From contig NW_024037067.1 of assembly GCF_015706575.1 (NCBI RefSeq), positions 3,968,884 through 4,032,883 on the forward strand: a DNA stretch of 64,000 nt. The letters run 5' to 3'. Numbering within the stretch: the first letter of the stretch is position 1; each line of letters opens with the position of its first letter. Position numbers and translations under genes: made by a program. This DNA comes from Patiria miniata. Its lineage: Eukaryota; Echinodermata; Asteroidea; Valvatida; Asterinidae. Below the pieces are notes generated by a model. The model searched no databases and was not told the origin of the DNA. It worked only from the letters and a program-made list of their open reading frames with translations. Shown one piece after another: positions 50,819-64,000 of the stretch.

Positions 50819-51145
50819 CAAGGGCGGATTGGGGGGGGGGGGGGGCAAAGGGGGCCATGGCCCCCCCCCCTAAAAAAAAAAACGAATCCATTTTTTAAAA
50901 AAAAACGACTTCGCAATAAAGGCAGGCAATGAGTACACCACCATCTTTTCCTCAAAAAACATTGGTTAAAGTGGTCAGAAATTGCCTCAGATCGCACCAC
51001 AGAGCATCTAGAATCCAAAAATGTTTCGGGCCCTCAAGCGAGCCCCGAACTCCACGCCGTAATTTTTTTGGGACACACTTTTCGGGGACCAAATTTGTTT
51101 TTTGCCCCCCCCCCTCCCCCAAATTGTGTTCTGGATCCGCCCTTG
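50819..51145 (+). mobile_element. Complete hAT-type MITE with 8-bp target-site duplication
   Basis: The terminal inverted repeats are CAAGGGCGGAT at 50819-50829 and ATCCGCCCTTG at 51135-51145, a perfect 11 bp. The element is flanked on both sides by GTTTAGGT (50811-50818 and 51146-51153), an exact 8-bp duplication, the hallmark of the hAT superfamily. Its 327 bp cannot encode a transposase. The interior has a G run and facing C run just inside the left end, and a C run near the right end. Frames across it are repeat translations. The fragment at 8759-8990 shares the interior. Confidence 0.9.
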
Positions 51146-54100
51146 GTTTAGGTAGGCACAACCCAGCTCCTTCTGCATGTATTTTCCATGGGACCCGATG
51201 ACAAAGAATGTACAAGGTACAAAGAATTTGCCATTGGTTCTACACAGTGGACGACTTGGAGCCAAGATGGTTCCCAGACAAAATGCCTTGGGAGTTAGGA
51301 GTCAGGGTTAGCCATATCCCTGGGAAAGGTCATACTAAGTACTATTACCTGATGACATTGCATCTTAATTCATGTCTAGGGAACACCTGCATCCCACTTT
51401 CCTCCCCATATCTCCATCAACAGCACCATATTGCTCACCAAGGACTTTAAACAGAACCAGAAGTTGCAAAACCTGAAGTTCATGTATGCCTAATGTGCAA
51501 CATGCTGAGATGAAAACTGAGCCATGCAATGCTAATGCATTTTATAAAATGCACTCATTCTTCATATTTTTAGCAAAAAAGTTTTAGCCGTGGAAATCAT
51601 CCTAAACAGGTTCCTCTGAAGTGATGGCTTTAATGTTAATCTCAAGGCTAAATAGACAACAAATGTCACAATTTTCAAGTTACATCATATTGATGATAAA
51701 AATGGCTTTTCAAGCAAGATGTTTCAGTGTAATTTTGAAATGTCTTACCTTGGTCATGAAAAGCATGGAAACATTTTGAAAATGTTCAAAGACATGCACA
51801 AATGTGTGAAGAGCCGAAACATTGTCAAAAAGTACAACTAGAGAAGTTACAAACTCAATAGAGCTAGGGTCAATGTGCAAGTGATTGCCACAAAAAGGAA
51901 AGAAGCATTTTTCATCGAGATGGCCTGATCCAAGCACTTTTGAACTTCCCTGTTGCTCTAATCCTGGCCAGATTCCACTCCAACTGCCCACAGTCTCCCC
52001 AGGGACAGCCTGCCAAAACATAGCCAAGGTTCCCTCCTCTGTCATCAAGCCACTCTTGACAAAACACCAAAGCTAATCCATCAGAAAGATGGAGCTACCA
52101 CATAAAAAGAGGGACAAATGCTGGCCACCAGTCTAAATGGCTTTGCAAAGTTAGGGACTTTACAAACTGAGATGTGATTTTGAAGGTTTGGGAAAAACTA
52201 CAAGTCATCAAAAATTTTGAGAGGAACTGTAGTGTAAATCATGACAAGGCTGAGAAAATTCATTACTGCAAACTCTTGACCCCAAACTCTATAAAGTAAA
52301 AATAGCCACATGGGACAGTATACTTCATGCCAAACCCCCCAAAAGTCATCCAGATAACAGAAGTACATGCACAAAAATCACACTTACAGTCTACAAATTG
52401 CCTCTAAAAATAAAAACTTTTCAAGGCTAAAATGAAATTTTGTGGGGACCATTGTTTAACATTGTAACAAATTGTACCAAACTGTAAGAAGTACTGGAAC
52501 ACATTGTAATACAAAGACCTAAAAATCAATAAATTATTTTTAAAAAAATTGTAAAACTAAAGCATGGCAAAAATGAGCAACCAGGTCTCATTTCTTGAGG
52601 GAAGAAATGCTCTACAGAAATAAATTGAACTCATGAGTGTCATCTTAACTGGGTCAGGAAGTGATGAACTCTGAACAGGATATGAATGATCTTTACATTC
52701 TCCATTTAGCATTACGCGTGAGTGAATGAAACAGTGCAGGGCGACCTCTCTGTCTCTGCTGTCCATCAACTACTTTGTACTGCCGTACCGGTACCGCCAG
52801 CAGTAGCACTGTAGCACTAGCAGGTCTTGACAAAAACAATTGCCAAATGCCACCAAAATATCTCTTTTTTAACACAAATGATTCACCCTAGTCTGAACTT
52901 TAATGAATAGAAAGTAAGTAATTTATTGTAATGAGTGCCGATCTTTTTTTATGAAATGCAGTTGTAATCATTTCAATAAAATTATATCGTCACTCACCTC
53001 ATGATTCTCACGAAGGGGAATACGGGTTGTTTATACTTTAAATTTTCCTAGCGACTCGGAAAAAATATTGATGATTTTATTAATAACCAGCTACCTTTCA
53101 ATGAAACCTAATTTTCTTTTAAAAACTTTCAAAAAATAATGATCGCTTTCTTGATATTTTATGTCGACTGAAACTTTAAACTTGATCCAAGATTTTTTAT
53201 TTATCAGAATAATAAACCATTAGGCGTGAACGAGGACATTCAAAGTGTTGCCATAGTTTTTTTTTTCGAAGTTGAACTTTGTGAATGTCTGGGCGCAACG
53301 GGCTAATTTGAGCTTAACTTGGTGACAAAAATATCCAGAAATACGGTCTGAACCTTCACTCTAAACACCAAGACAGAAATATCGTCTTCAATATGCGTCA
53401 AGACAGGAAAGTGTCTTCTTCTATTCACCTCGGGGAGACAGAATGGCATTTTGAGAGGTAGGCCTATGTTTCAAATTACGGCGCGGATTTTCCTCGATCC
53501 GTCCATCCGTCCAGGCTCCAGGCCTTGTGTTTTGTGTCTTTGCCTTGGGCCTCGTCTTACTCATTTCCCAGAAACGAACGCACCACTGTAATTGAGGATT
53601 TCATCGCGAACAAGGAGACACGTTGTCATTAATACACACATCTCGTTGGTTTAAGGCTGAGTATAAGTATAACTTAAGACCGTGCATTTCTTTGTTTGTT
53701 TTGAAGGTTTTGTGTCAAGTTTTGGGACTGGGTGAATTTTGGACTTCGTTTTGTTGTACATGTTAGGCCGATACTTTCACGTCTTACCTCTTAATGGATA
53801 CCCATTATGATACTGCATTACTCTTTCTGTATAATCGCCATAAAATTGGCAAACAAAAAAATCTGTTGAGACGAATATTTTTTTGAATTTTAAGCAAGTG
53901 TACGGTTTCGCATTTTTGATGATGACAATTTCCATAAAGCATTAGGCCTAGTAACACTGCAGAACACCACAGTAGCGCACGATGTGTCACAAACACACGG
54001 TGAACAAAGACACGCAGACTCACTGACGTTACGCGTTAAAATAACATCAATCACCCGTATTTTCCCACATGGTTTTTATTTATTGTTTGCAAAACACACT

Positions 54101-57100
54101 GAGAACTATGTACAAAAACCATTATATCAGCATACAATTTAACCAAACGTCAGCTTAATTTCCATTCCAAATCTTAACGCGAGCTAGCACCCCGGCGGCG
54201 TGTACGGCCACACACAATGGTAGATTTCAATCATGTTACTCCTTGTTCAGACTACGGCGAGTAACAAGCCCGTGTAGGTTTTGGGACTTCGCCCGGGTAT
54301 AGCAGAAATGCCCCGGGCTACCTCAATGAGCTTCGTGACGACCACAACTTCGGCAAGGCTTTTTTTTGTGTTGCTTAGAAAAACCCCTCTGAATGCTTCT
54401 CCAACCTCACGCCTGAGGTCTAGATTGGCCCGGTTACTAGAATGTCATTGACATTCCTTGGTCGAACTTTTCGAGCAGTTCCAATCATGCTTCGCATTGA
54501 ACGAAGAATGAAGAACCAGATAAGATGTTCCATATAAAAGTAAAAAGCGGTTTTTTTGTGCGGAAGTTAATATCAGGATGAAACCGAAACGGATACAGCA
54601 ACAACACTTGAGGCCATACCACAACAGCACTGGGATGTTCTGAAAGATAAACACCCGCCAGGAAAAGTGGATATGTTCCTCACTGTAGCTTCAAGATTTC
54701 GAAAGTTTGCTGTATTTTCTAATCAAGCAAATTTTTTTTTAAGTTACCAAAGCAAAAGAAGCAAATTGCTCAAACTGTGCCTAAACGCTAACTCACCATA
54801 ACTCATCTGCTGTCTATTGTCACACAGGTGTATAGGCCCTATAGGCCTATCCCACAACCCCTACGGAAATTGACCGAACCGCAGACTCACTTGCTCGTAA
54901 TTTCGATGAAAATTGATTTTAAATTGGAAAAGGGCCCTACCGCTTTTGCGCCCGCTCACGGCATGTCAGTCAACACCATCTAACATCTTGACGCACGGGG
55001 GAAAAGAACTAAAATGCATGCACTCCAAACCATGCTTGGAATATGGAGCCGGAGGTAAATTAATGTTAACGGCAGAAATTTGGAAATAAATCAGTAATGA
55101 AGTTTTGCGACGAAAAAGTTTGCAAGTTAAAGTTGACTGTTGATCACCTTGTCAATTACATTATATACGGAGACTTTGGAAATGTCCTGTGTATACGAAG
55201 TTTGGACGCCATTTACCTGAAGAAAAGTGTACTTGTAATTAATGATGGTCGAAGTGGCTTCGTGCGCTCACAGACTGTTTCACCTGTGCCAATATTATAG
55301 CACCGCATTCTTGAGATTCAGTTGTGACGGGCAATCACTTATTACCAGGGTGTGAATATTATTCCTGCAATCAAAGTTGACAGAGATAATAATTTACGAT
55401 ATGCCGCTGTGAATCTTGGGGTATAAGGTGTTATGTTTTGCGCCGCACTTTGAAGTCAAAGTCAAAGTAAGGTTTATTTCTATAAGGTAGAAAAATATCA
55501 ATTCAATGACAAAATCACTTAGATCAACAACAGGGAAGTCAAAAGTAACTTCCGTTGAGACTTCGTACGCCGATCGCCTGCCGCGCTCCCTAATAATATT
55601 CACAATACATATTGCGCCTACGCCATCTTATAAGCCTGAGGTTAGCGCCTTGTTAAACTCTGCATTATTATGCATGCATGTTAATGAATATAGTGTGCGC
55701 TTAATTATTGCAATGCATTCACCTTACAATAAATGGCATAGGCCTGTACCAACAGGTACGACTGCCTGCATACTGGCCTAGGATATGGAAACAAAATATC
55801 TTCTGCATTAACTTTTTGAACGCTATAAACAAAACCAATATGGCGATATAGCTTGAAGGCGCCGAATGATATTCCTCTGCCCCCTTCGGTAAACTCATTC
55901 ATAAGTTCCCCTTGTCCTTCCTCAGGTACGAAGTTTTCTACTTCCAGCACCTGCAGCTGGATCTCATCACTCAGCGCCTATGATATGAAACGCTTCCGCT
56001 CAGCAGAAGACCTTGGAAACTGCTTTATTTCATTACAGGTAGGGGATGTTTGCCAATCTAGCCATAATTATTTTAGAATCATGATATTGCCGTGACATTT
56101 TTATACTCATGCACGTTTAGTAGAGTGCTTAGGACTGCATCCGGCAGGTGCACTTTTAGTACATGAACATCCACAGGATCCACAGTATCCACACTCTTAA
56201 AAACTGGCTTGAAGCCAGTTTGATAAGAATAGCTATAGGTGTCGGGAAGTAAATAGCCTGCACCTTAACTTTGTTACTCTGTAAAACCACACGGTTAAAT
56301 ATCCTCCTTTGCTGTACTTTTTCTGAAACCAAACCAAGTGTCTGGAACGCTAGACGCTGCATGTACTCGCGCCAAGACAAAGAGAACGGTCTTGAAAAAA
56401 ACCCTATAACCTGCTTAGTCCTTGTACACGCTAAAATTACTCAACAAAGGTGAAAGAACCACGCAAATGATCGTTGACGGAGACAGCGTTTCATCGCTTG
56501 ATGGTCTGGTTCTTGCATGCGATGTCACGGTGGAAACGTGTCATCACCGGATGTGTTGTGCCGCAAGACACCTCGGTCCTCAAGGCTTCCTACGGCAAGG
56601 ACTCCGCTAAAACACAGCAACAGCCGACTAAGGGAGGACACGGCAATTGAGGTTACCTTTTGTTCTTGGGACAAAATTTGTGGTTCTCAAGAGACATTCC
56701 CACAGATGGGCCTGAAGTGGATGTGGCTTCTTACAAGATTATTTCTGGCATCCAGAGATGAGTTGCAACAATTTGTTTGCTAATGGGAATGTGCTGCACA
56801 AATTTTCGAGAGGGTTGCCTTAAATTTAGACTACACATGAATACGAGATATTTTGAAAAGAGATGACATCTCAATTTGTTGAGGCCTGATGAGTGCATGA
56901 CGCTTGGAGCATCTGCTTCTAACAAAAATGAATCATTATAATACTTCAAGCCTCATTCTTGTTCAAATCAAATAAAACGAAATCAGCGACTTTCTTATGA
57001 CACACTAAACTTTAAACATCCAACGTAAAATTGTTCTTGTATGATTGACATGGAAATAATATTCACGAAAGCATAGGGCTATCAAGGATAGTCGGAAGAA

Positions 57101-58179
57101 ACGATGGCAGTTTAGTGAATCACCGATGAAAAAAAGAATATGAAATTTGAAAAAAAAACAAAACATTTTGGTAGACAAACTTTGAAGGTTGCGGTGAGTC
57201 ATCGGGAAAATCGTGCATGAAAACATCAGTTTTTCAAAAAATGGACTGATGGAGCACCTTTCAGAAAGACCGGTGGCATATTTTCCCCAGAGAAATGTGG
57301 ACGTTTACTGCTTTCGGAAACAGAGGGGCCAAGAATCACGGAATCGCAGCAAACTGTCCGTGGCAGACAAGACAGACGTGTGCCGGCCAAAGCAAGCTGG
57401 AGCCCCCGTGGATTCGCGTAAACGTCGCCGCCTATCAACTCACGAATCGGTCACTAAAAAATTATCGTCTGGGTCTAACACGGTCATCGCCGCAGTTCAG
57501 AAGTTAATTCGGTCATAGATGGGGGTCGCGCATGTTTCATTTCAAGCCGCCAAAAAATGATGACCAACATCTTGAGATAATTTCAAACATGCGACATCGA
57601 AGTGAAACAGCGGGCCCAATGGGGCAACAGCATCCTCCAGGTCGGGGGCCTTTTATCCGTTTGGTCGGAGATCACAGACGTTTTCTTGGTTATTTGCGGC
57701 AATACACATTACATTATTTGTGGTGCATCCGGATCAAGTAAAATTTATGGGGGCACGTGCCGTCGTGCCCCCTCCCGCCGTGCCTATACCTATACGTCAG
57801 TGAACTTAAAATGAACTAAGAAGATGGTAGCAAGAAAACGACACAACTGCACGATTTAAGTATGACTGAGCATCAGCTGAGAAACGCGAAGTGATATGTT
57901 CAATTTGCAAGAAATATTCAAGTGCCCGATTTCGCTTAACGTGTACCAGAGATACTCCGTTGACAATCGACCGATAACGTTCGCGTAAAGCAAAAGAACC
58001 CATTTAAATGTAATCAAATGCATTTTGTAGAAAGTGTTGATAGGCCTGCATCCCATAGGCATAATCTGATACTCTCGATGATTTGAAGTAGCTAAACTTA
58101 CGGATAAGATTAGGTAGCATTGTACTAGCGAATTGTGAACATGCCCCAATACATCAGCGCATGCGTGTTAAATGACCTA

Positions 58180-58637
58180 CAGGGTGAGTAAAAAAAAAGG
58201 AAACCCAAAATACTAGGACCATTTTTGTAATGAAGTTCTGCATGTAGCACTTTCAAAAATCTATAGGATATGAAACCCCAATTAATAAGCTTTCTTTTAG
58301 TGCATGGATCATTCAAATCACTTATGTACTTTTCAAGTTACGGAATTTTAAAACACAAACACCGTTTTAAAGTTCTGTCCACGTATCACAAAAAAGGTAA
58401 GTGTTCTTTCAGCAAAACGAAAACAATTCACGTACATCCCTAGAACTTTAAAACTGTGGTTGTGTTCAAAATCCCGTAACTTGAAAAGCACATGAGTGAT
58501 TTGAATGATTCCTGTACTAAAAGATATTAATTGGGCTTTCATATCCTAGATTTTGAAAGTGCTACATGCAGAACTTAATTCAAAAAATGGTCCTGCCATT
58601 TGGGTTTCCTCTTTTTTTTTTTTTTTTACTCACCCAG
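58180..58637. mobile_element. Tc1/mariner-type fold-back MITE with TA duplication
   Basis: The ends are CAGGGTGAGTAAAAAA and TTTTTTACTCACCCAG, flanked by TA at 58178-58179 and 58638-58639, as in Tc1/mariner insertions. The inverted pairing continues far inward: GAAGTTCTGCATGTAGCACT near 58220 faces AGTGCTACATGCAGAACTT near 58560, and TACTTTTCAAGTTACGG near 58326 faces CCGTAACTTGAAAAGCAC near 58474. The 458-bp element is therefore an almost complete hairpin with arms of about 200 bp. It has no transposase frame. Confidence 0.88.
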
Positions 58638-61600
58638 TATAATGCAAAATTACGTCATTAGATCGTGCCCGTTAGACTTTGACTGTTATTAGACAGTATT
58701 TATTCCCGCACCTGCATGATGCTTTTCAAAGTGAGTCATATAAAACCTATCTCCGGAAAGTTGGAGTGATGGAGCACTAGCCCGGAGCTATGCTCCGTTT
58801 TTTATAACAAGTCGTCCCCCGTTACAGCCCTGAGGAAGCTGCCAAAACTAACGGTCCGCCCTGGTATAAAACAAAATTGCATCGGCTTGGATAAAAGCTA
58901 TACCTGTACTGACATACACGCGGTCCCTGTAGCTACCTCAGATAATGGGCGGGCTAATAAAGCTTATTACTGGCCGATTAAATCCGAATCTTGGGAGAAA
59001 TTGACCGCATTTGACCCGTATATAGGTATTATTTTCTCTATCAGAGGTTGCTGGCCTACCTATAGCCTATTGGCGAGGTCCACAGATTCTCCCTCGACTG
59101 CTCCGGACCTTTCTAGACCCAATCACCCCAACGCCAACCCTTGGGACAATTTCATTGAAACTCTCTTTTGCCCTTTTCCCCCTAATTCTATCTGTGAACT
59201 TTGCGTTTTGGCATCAACTAATCCCATCTTTGCCCTTGTCAGAAACAGTTACACCAGCCTCGCAGTGGCTGGCTACGATACTCGTCGCGAACAAGTGAAT
59301 AATGTCCGGGCAATAATTGAAATATCAACCACAATTCACCGCCCATAATTGAATCTGATCAGGAATGCAATTTCCGTCGGTCAGTGATACAAATTGCCTT
59401 TTCTCGGTCCATTTGCGACAGATGAGCAGCAGTTTGGCGAACTTTTAAGTTATTGTGAAACGTACAAAGGGACAATTCCAGCAGTATGGCGTGTTTGCAT
59501 TCGGGGTATTCAGTGTGATTTGCATTATAACTTTGTGCAAATACATATTTATAAAGGTGTGAGACTCAAGCAAGCGCTCAAGCAAGCGCTCAAATAAGGC
59601 TAAAAAGTCACACACGCTGCATTCTATCTATGGGAAAGCATATTCAGCAGAATATAGTTCAAAATACAGTCACACATACCAAATTTGAGTCATAACGTCA
59701 GTTGGTGTCCTTGCTATTTCATTTGATAAATAAGGGAATTCCGATTTACCTAAACTTGACATTCAGTAAGTTAACAGGAACTTTGGTAGACCTATAATGT
59801 ATCGCCTAATTTACTGGTATTACACCATTGTGCTGACAAGATTAGCGTGTTGCCAAACGGTAAGATGCACTTTCCGTTGCACAACACGTGATGTTGCCGT
59901 TAATTAAATAACCTTTACTGATTGAAACAAGCGAACACGTGTTTTCAAGTGTAAGGCCATGCTCCACATTGTACCAGACTGAAGTGCCAACTTTTTGATA
60001 CCCACTTGATGATTGCATGAATAACCACCGTTTCCGAGCGCCATCTTAATTACCCTGCTCTTCCTTCCGTCTGTCCTGATATCTAGATCGTTTCTCCGAG
60101 AATTTGTACTGGTGATGTACAAATTTGACAACTTCAATTACCCCGAGCAGCTGTAATGTAAAGCAGGCAGTGCACAACATGACAAGGAATGGGGTCGATA
60201 AATTCAGTTGCCTAAATAAGTGGGAAATGAGAACCAATCTGCGGAAATGGGAGGATAGTCACACAGTAAATCTGTCAGTTGTGAGTGAGGGTTCCAATGC
60301 CCCCAGTTTGCCTGTACTTTATCACCGCTGGTATATTTTTAAGGTTCACTTTTAAACAGAACATAATACACCCCACAATTGGCCTGCTCTATATTTTGTG
60401 ACCAAAACCTGGCTTACAAACCACAGATCTTGTGGTTATCGCGCCCAGACACGGACCCCACGTCAAAATCTCATTTCTAATTCTGTAACCAAATACAGAT
60501 GTATACGCGGCTCTCAAAGGAGATGCGTGAAACTTTCCATGCATGGAAACTGACAAATAGCCTGCATTGGCGTCGTTTCTCTTTTTAGTTACATTTCAAC
60601 GTGATTTACGTGCACGTGTATGCTGTGAGTGATTGATTGTTCTTGACTCATCTGTTCAAAAATTGCTCATGCAAACTCTAAACGTCTTCAAAATACTGAC
60701 TGGTTTGCTTAGCTCTTGTGAGCTGTCACGAAATCTCGTATCTACTGAAACAACTCGAATAAGCCTTTTACTATAGATTCAATTCAGTCTTTCTTGGCCC
60801 GGACTTCAAATAACGTTGTCTTTCCTGATCTGAAGTTCCACCTTTTGCCATATGCCTCCTAGTCAAATCTGAAACATATTTTTTTTTCTTAAGAAAACAA
60901 TTCCAGATAGTGTGACATTATATTTTATGAATTTCTTCTGGACGCCTGACTTTATTCCCAAAACGGTGAAATACTTGTCACTGTTGATTTACATCAAGCG
61001 TATTCAGTTCAAATCCCGGGAAAATAATAAGTTTTGACAAGTCGAGATAAGATCTGGCCGAAGGAAAGCTCAACGGTACTAATCCGTGTTTTCAAGGGGG
61101 AAACAAATCAAAAGTATCTTTCCAAAGAAAATCCTGCCTTTTCCCAGGACTCCGAGAAATGGATTTTAATCCCGAGCTGGCAGGGGCCGAGGTACCCTTT
61201 TCATTTCGCCCTACGCTCGAAGCATCTTGACGCATTAGAAAACGACACCAATTTCCTGAGTGGAACACTCTCACAATGCATTATAACCGAACACTCGGCA
61301 TTACATTTCTCGCTAGCAATCATCTCTGTTTTTTCGTATAGCTCGCTGATATACATCAGCCTTAAGCGCAAAGACCTAACCTATGAATCAACCTGGATAT
61401 CGGCCTCGTCTAGACTTTGCCAAGTCTCTGTTGGTCACGGTTTCCGTATTCCACAAAAAGGTCAGACATTATTTTGTTGTTTTTCTCGCAAACTGTTCTC
61501 AATCTCAGGCCTCCTTGTTTTTTTTTTTTAAATACAAAATGTACTCGTTCTCATCAATTACAACACATGAATTGTTTTACCGCACTGTCATATTACTGCG

Positions 61601-64000
61601 CGTGCTTTCTATTGTCACATCAGCAGGCATTGTTTTAATGAAATCCCATTATGTCTGTATCGACACGGTACAAAGTACACGGAGCCTGGGATTTCCCTTT
61701 AAACCCCCGGTGGAATACCTGCTCACCTCTGATAGATCGGGCCGCCATCCCCACCCAATTTGAGCACGGAACTCGGCAGCACTCATACTAATTGACCACG
61801 GAACTTAACGGTGCACCCCTGCACCTGTGTCGGGCTGGGGATTGGGCATTAGAACGCGCCCTATCAAGTCATAAGAGTGAGTACCAATGAGGGTCAAAAC
61901 TACTTTCTATTCTGCTAGTCGAACGCCTTTGAAAAACAAACTGTCGAATTAAAACCTGAAAAAAATCCATCTCCACTAATTTTAGTCCAAAATTTAAAAC
62001 TTCAATAAGAAAGTTAAAATCTTCAGCGAAAGGTTCATCCTGAGTTATTCTTCTTCGAAACTTTAACTGATAAAACATTCAGTAATTAAGACAAATGTTG
62101 AAACTACAAAAACGTTCAGTGAAACAAGTATGATGTCATTCGCTAACCTTTTGGCCAGCACTGTACGCTCTGAAAAGTATTTCTTTTGGCTGACCTTCTT
62201 TAAAAAAAACCACAACATAACCTGCAAAACTGCAACTTAACTAATGCAGGCTGTAGCTAATTAGCTCTGAACGACCTACAATTATTTCAAATGCTACAAA
62301 GCACGTATTTCTCATGATTAGTTTCCACACATCATACAGAATAAATGTTAAGCGGTTCTATTCTCCAAATTAATGAATCGAGAATCAATCTCATTCATTT
62401 TAATTGTTTAATACCGCTGAAATGATGCTTACATTTTCAGTGACTTGATTATAATAATGTATGGTGATATAAATGAGGACGATAAACTAATAAACAAATA
62501 AATATAAAGATAAAAATTACTTATGACTGGACGAGAGGACCCAACAGCAAATAATAAGTCTGACTACCGGGGGAAAGGAAGAGGCACCCGTGGGTGGGGA
62601 AAGCTTGAGCCAAAGGGTCACAAAGGAAAGCCAGGCTTACATGGCTTAGCCCAGATCTTTCCTGAGTGTCCCTTGATGAGAAGAGATAAGACAGTCAGAA
62701 GGAATACGCTGCCAGGTTGTAGAATCAAAGACTGACCTGCATACAAACAGTGCGACGGACTCGCAGACATTGTGATCTGCATAGATACACGTTAGCACGG
62801 TGGACAACCGTAACAAAGGGATATGAATTAAAGTCGGTTTCAAGAAAGCAAGTTTGTTTGATCATGGAAGAACCAATAGATGTTGGAATATGAGATGGAC
62901 GAGGGGAAAGACTTTTTTTTTTTTTTTTACTGTGGATGACGTAAACGATTGAGAAAAAACAGGATCTTTCAGTCTTTTAAAAATGTCAAAATTTACTCTC
63001 AGCCGAGAGCAACTAAAAAGTGGGTCAATATAACTGTTTTTGTTATTCAAGATTGTTGACTAGAAAATAAGAACTCTAGAAGCTAGAACTATCGCCGTGT
63101 GTATAGAGAAAGCAGTTGTAATTTTGACTAAAATTCTGATGAGTGCCGGACTAAATACCTTAAAACTGCAGAGCTTCTAGCTCTATTTTTAAAGCATGAT
63201 CTTGGCATCAAAGGGCATTGTACGCAAAGTAGCTGCCCGTTGACAAGAAAAGTACAGGACATACTCGTTATGTCGCCAGACAACATGGTAGTAGTTTTTG
63301 ACAATCTAATTAGGGCACAATTACAGGGCGGATCTGGTCGCCATTAGTTGCGTGTCCGCGGTGTGTTTTTAGCTTCAGGACAGGGACACGGGCGATAGGC
63401 ACAACGGCTATCAATTTATAAACATTTCATAGTAGGTATATAGTTAAATTATGTGATATAAGACCCAGAGTGACTACAGAAATAGCTGGTGCTAATTTGT
63501 TTCTGTTAATTTTGATGCAGGTTGATTTTACCAATTTGCAGGTTGAAAGCAGTGTTTACGTCTTAGTGTGCGCCTTGCTTTTGATTCCGAACAGCATAAC
63601 ACAGTGGACTTCTTTAATATATCTCTGGAAAAGTTTAGCCCAATACATCCCAAATCTGTATTCTGTCTAGTTTGCGGTTCGATCTGCCAGTCAATACCCC
63701 CTGAATACTCACAGAGGGTGGAGGAGTGGGACGATTGTACAGTGATTGTCAATGGCAACATTTTCTTCGTCAAGATGAACCAGGAATGACAAGTGCATAT
63801 TGGGGCATCCAGAAATTAAGTTGGCTTGACTTTAATTTTAGACGAAAGATGACGAGTCGTATTTAAGCTGATATGAAACCGTTTCTTTTGATGGTAGTTA
63901 ACTTGTTTCGTGTTTGCGTAACGCAGTGATTCTAAATAGTATTATTACGGTTACGAGTTGGTTGAAACTGCAAGTAAATAAAGGAGATGTTGGCTTTAAA

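Noticed and set aside
51710..52048. 112-codon minus-strand frame as a netrin upstream exon
   Set aside because: It has no LamN or LE cysteine pattern and no phase-1 splice boundaries at its edges.
58887..59348. 153-codon open frame on the plus strand
   Set aside because: TTG start, no recognisable motif, no neighbouring exon; likely chance in the CpG-richer, slightly more GC-rich right part of the window.
61034..61531. 165-codon open frame on the plus strand
   Set aside because: No ATG at the given start, no motif, hydrophobic tail produced by a poly-T run, and nothing similar nearby.
63325..63345. CAGGGCGGATCTGG as another hAT-MITE end
   Set aside because: Only one end is seen, with no inner family sequence, partner end or duplication.

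Overview
This is a eukaryotic, AT-rich, almost entirely non-coding window, read here as part of one large, intron-dominated gene on the minus strand. Three short exons encode consecutive pieces of a netrin: laminin-type EGF repeat LE2 (39836-40024), LE3 (19466-19615) and the start of the linker that follows LE3 (9663-9722). All have consensus GT-AG boundaries, all introns are phase 1, and the codons join in frame across two introns of 20,220 and 9,743 bp. The near-vertebrate LE sequences, the vertebrate-like exon boundaries, tRNA-derived SINEs and abundant DNA-transposon debris suggest a marine invertebrate, probably a deuterostome such as an echinoderm or hemichordate. The species cannot be fixed from the sequence. 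I recognise no laminin N-terminal (LamN), LE1 or C-terminal netrin (NTR) exon here, so the gene should extend past both ends: 5' part to the right, 3' part to the left.

Layout. 1-9662: intron 3' of the linker exon, with SINEs, a GACA microsatellite, a hAT-MITE fragment and one copy of a two-minisatellite element. 9723-19465: intron with an old 201-bp duplication and a tRNA-like SINE. 19616-39835: the largest intron in view. It holds two more copies of the two-minisatellite element (one with its 15-bp array expanded, the other with its 10-bp array expanded), a 4,165-bp terminal-inverted-repeat element full of GACGTC/AACGTC motifs, a 224-bp dimer, a G-quadruplex candidate and very long G or C runs. 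40025-64000: sequence upstream of the LE2 exon with MITEs, a minus-strand SINE, a hAT MITE with a clear 8-bp target duplication and a mariner-like fold-back with TA duplication. Beyond about 52.7 kb CpG looks visibly more frequent, which could mark a methylation boundary, a regulatory zone or the edge of the transcribed unit.

The most interesting non-genic object is the element at 28957-33121. Its ends are 11-bp perfect inverted repeats flanked by AAG. Its right part is a 113-bp tandem repeat with apparent five-unit (about 563 bp) higher-order order, it has several perfect TGACGTCA sites, it hosts a nested palindromic MITE, and it has a unique core with a 31-codon ORF. No transposase is visible. 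Apart from the three exons, open reading frames in the window look like chance or repeat-derived frames.
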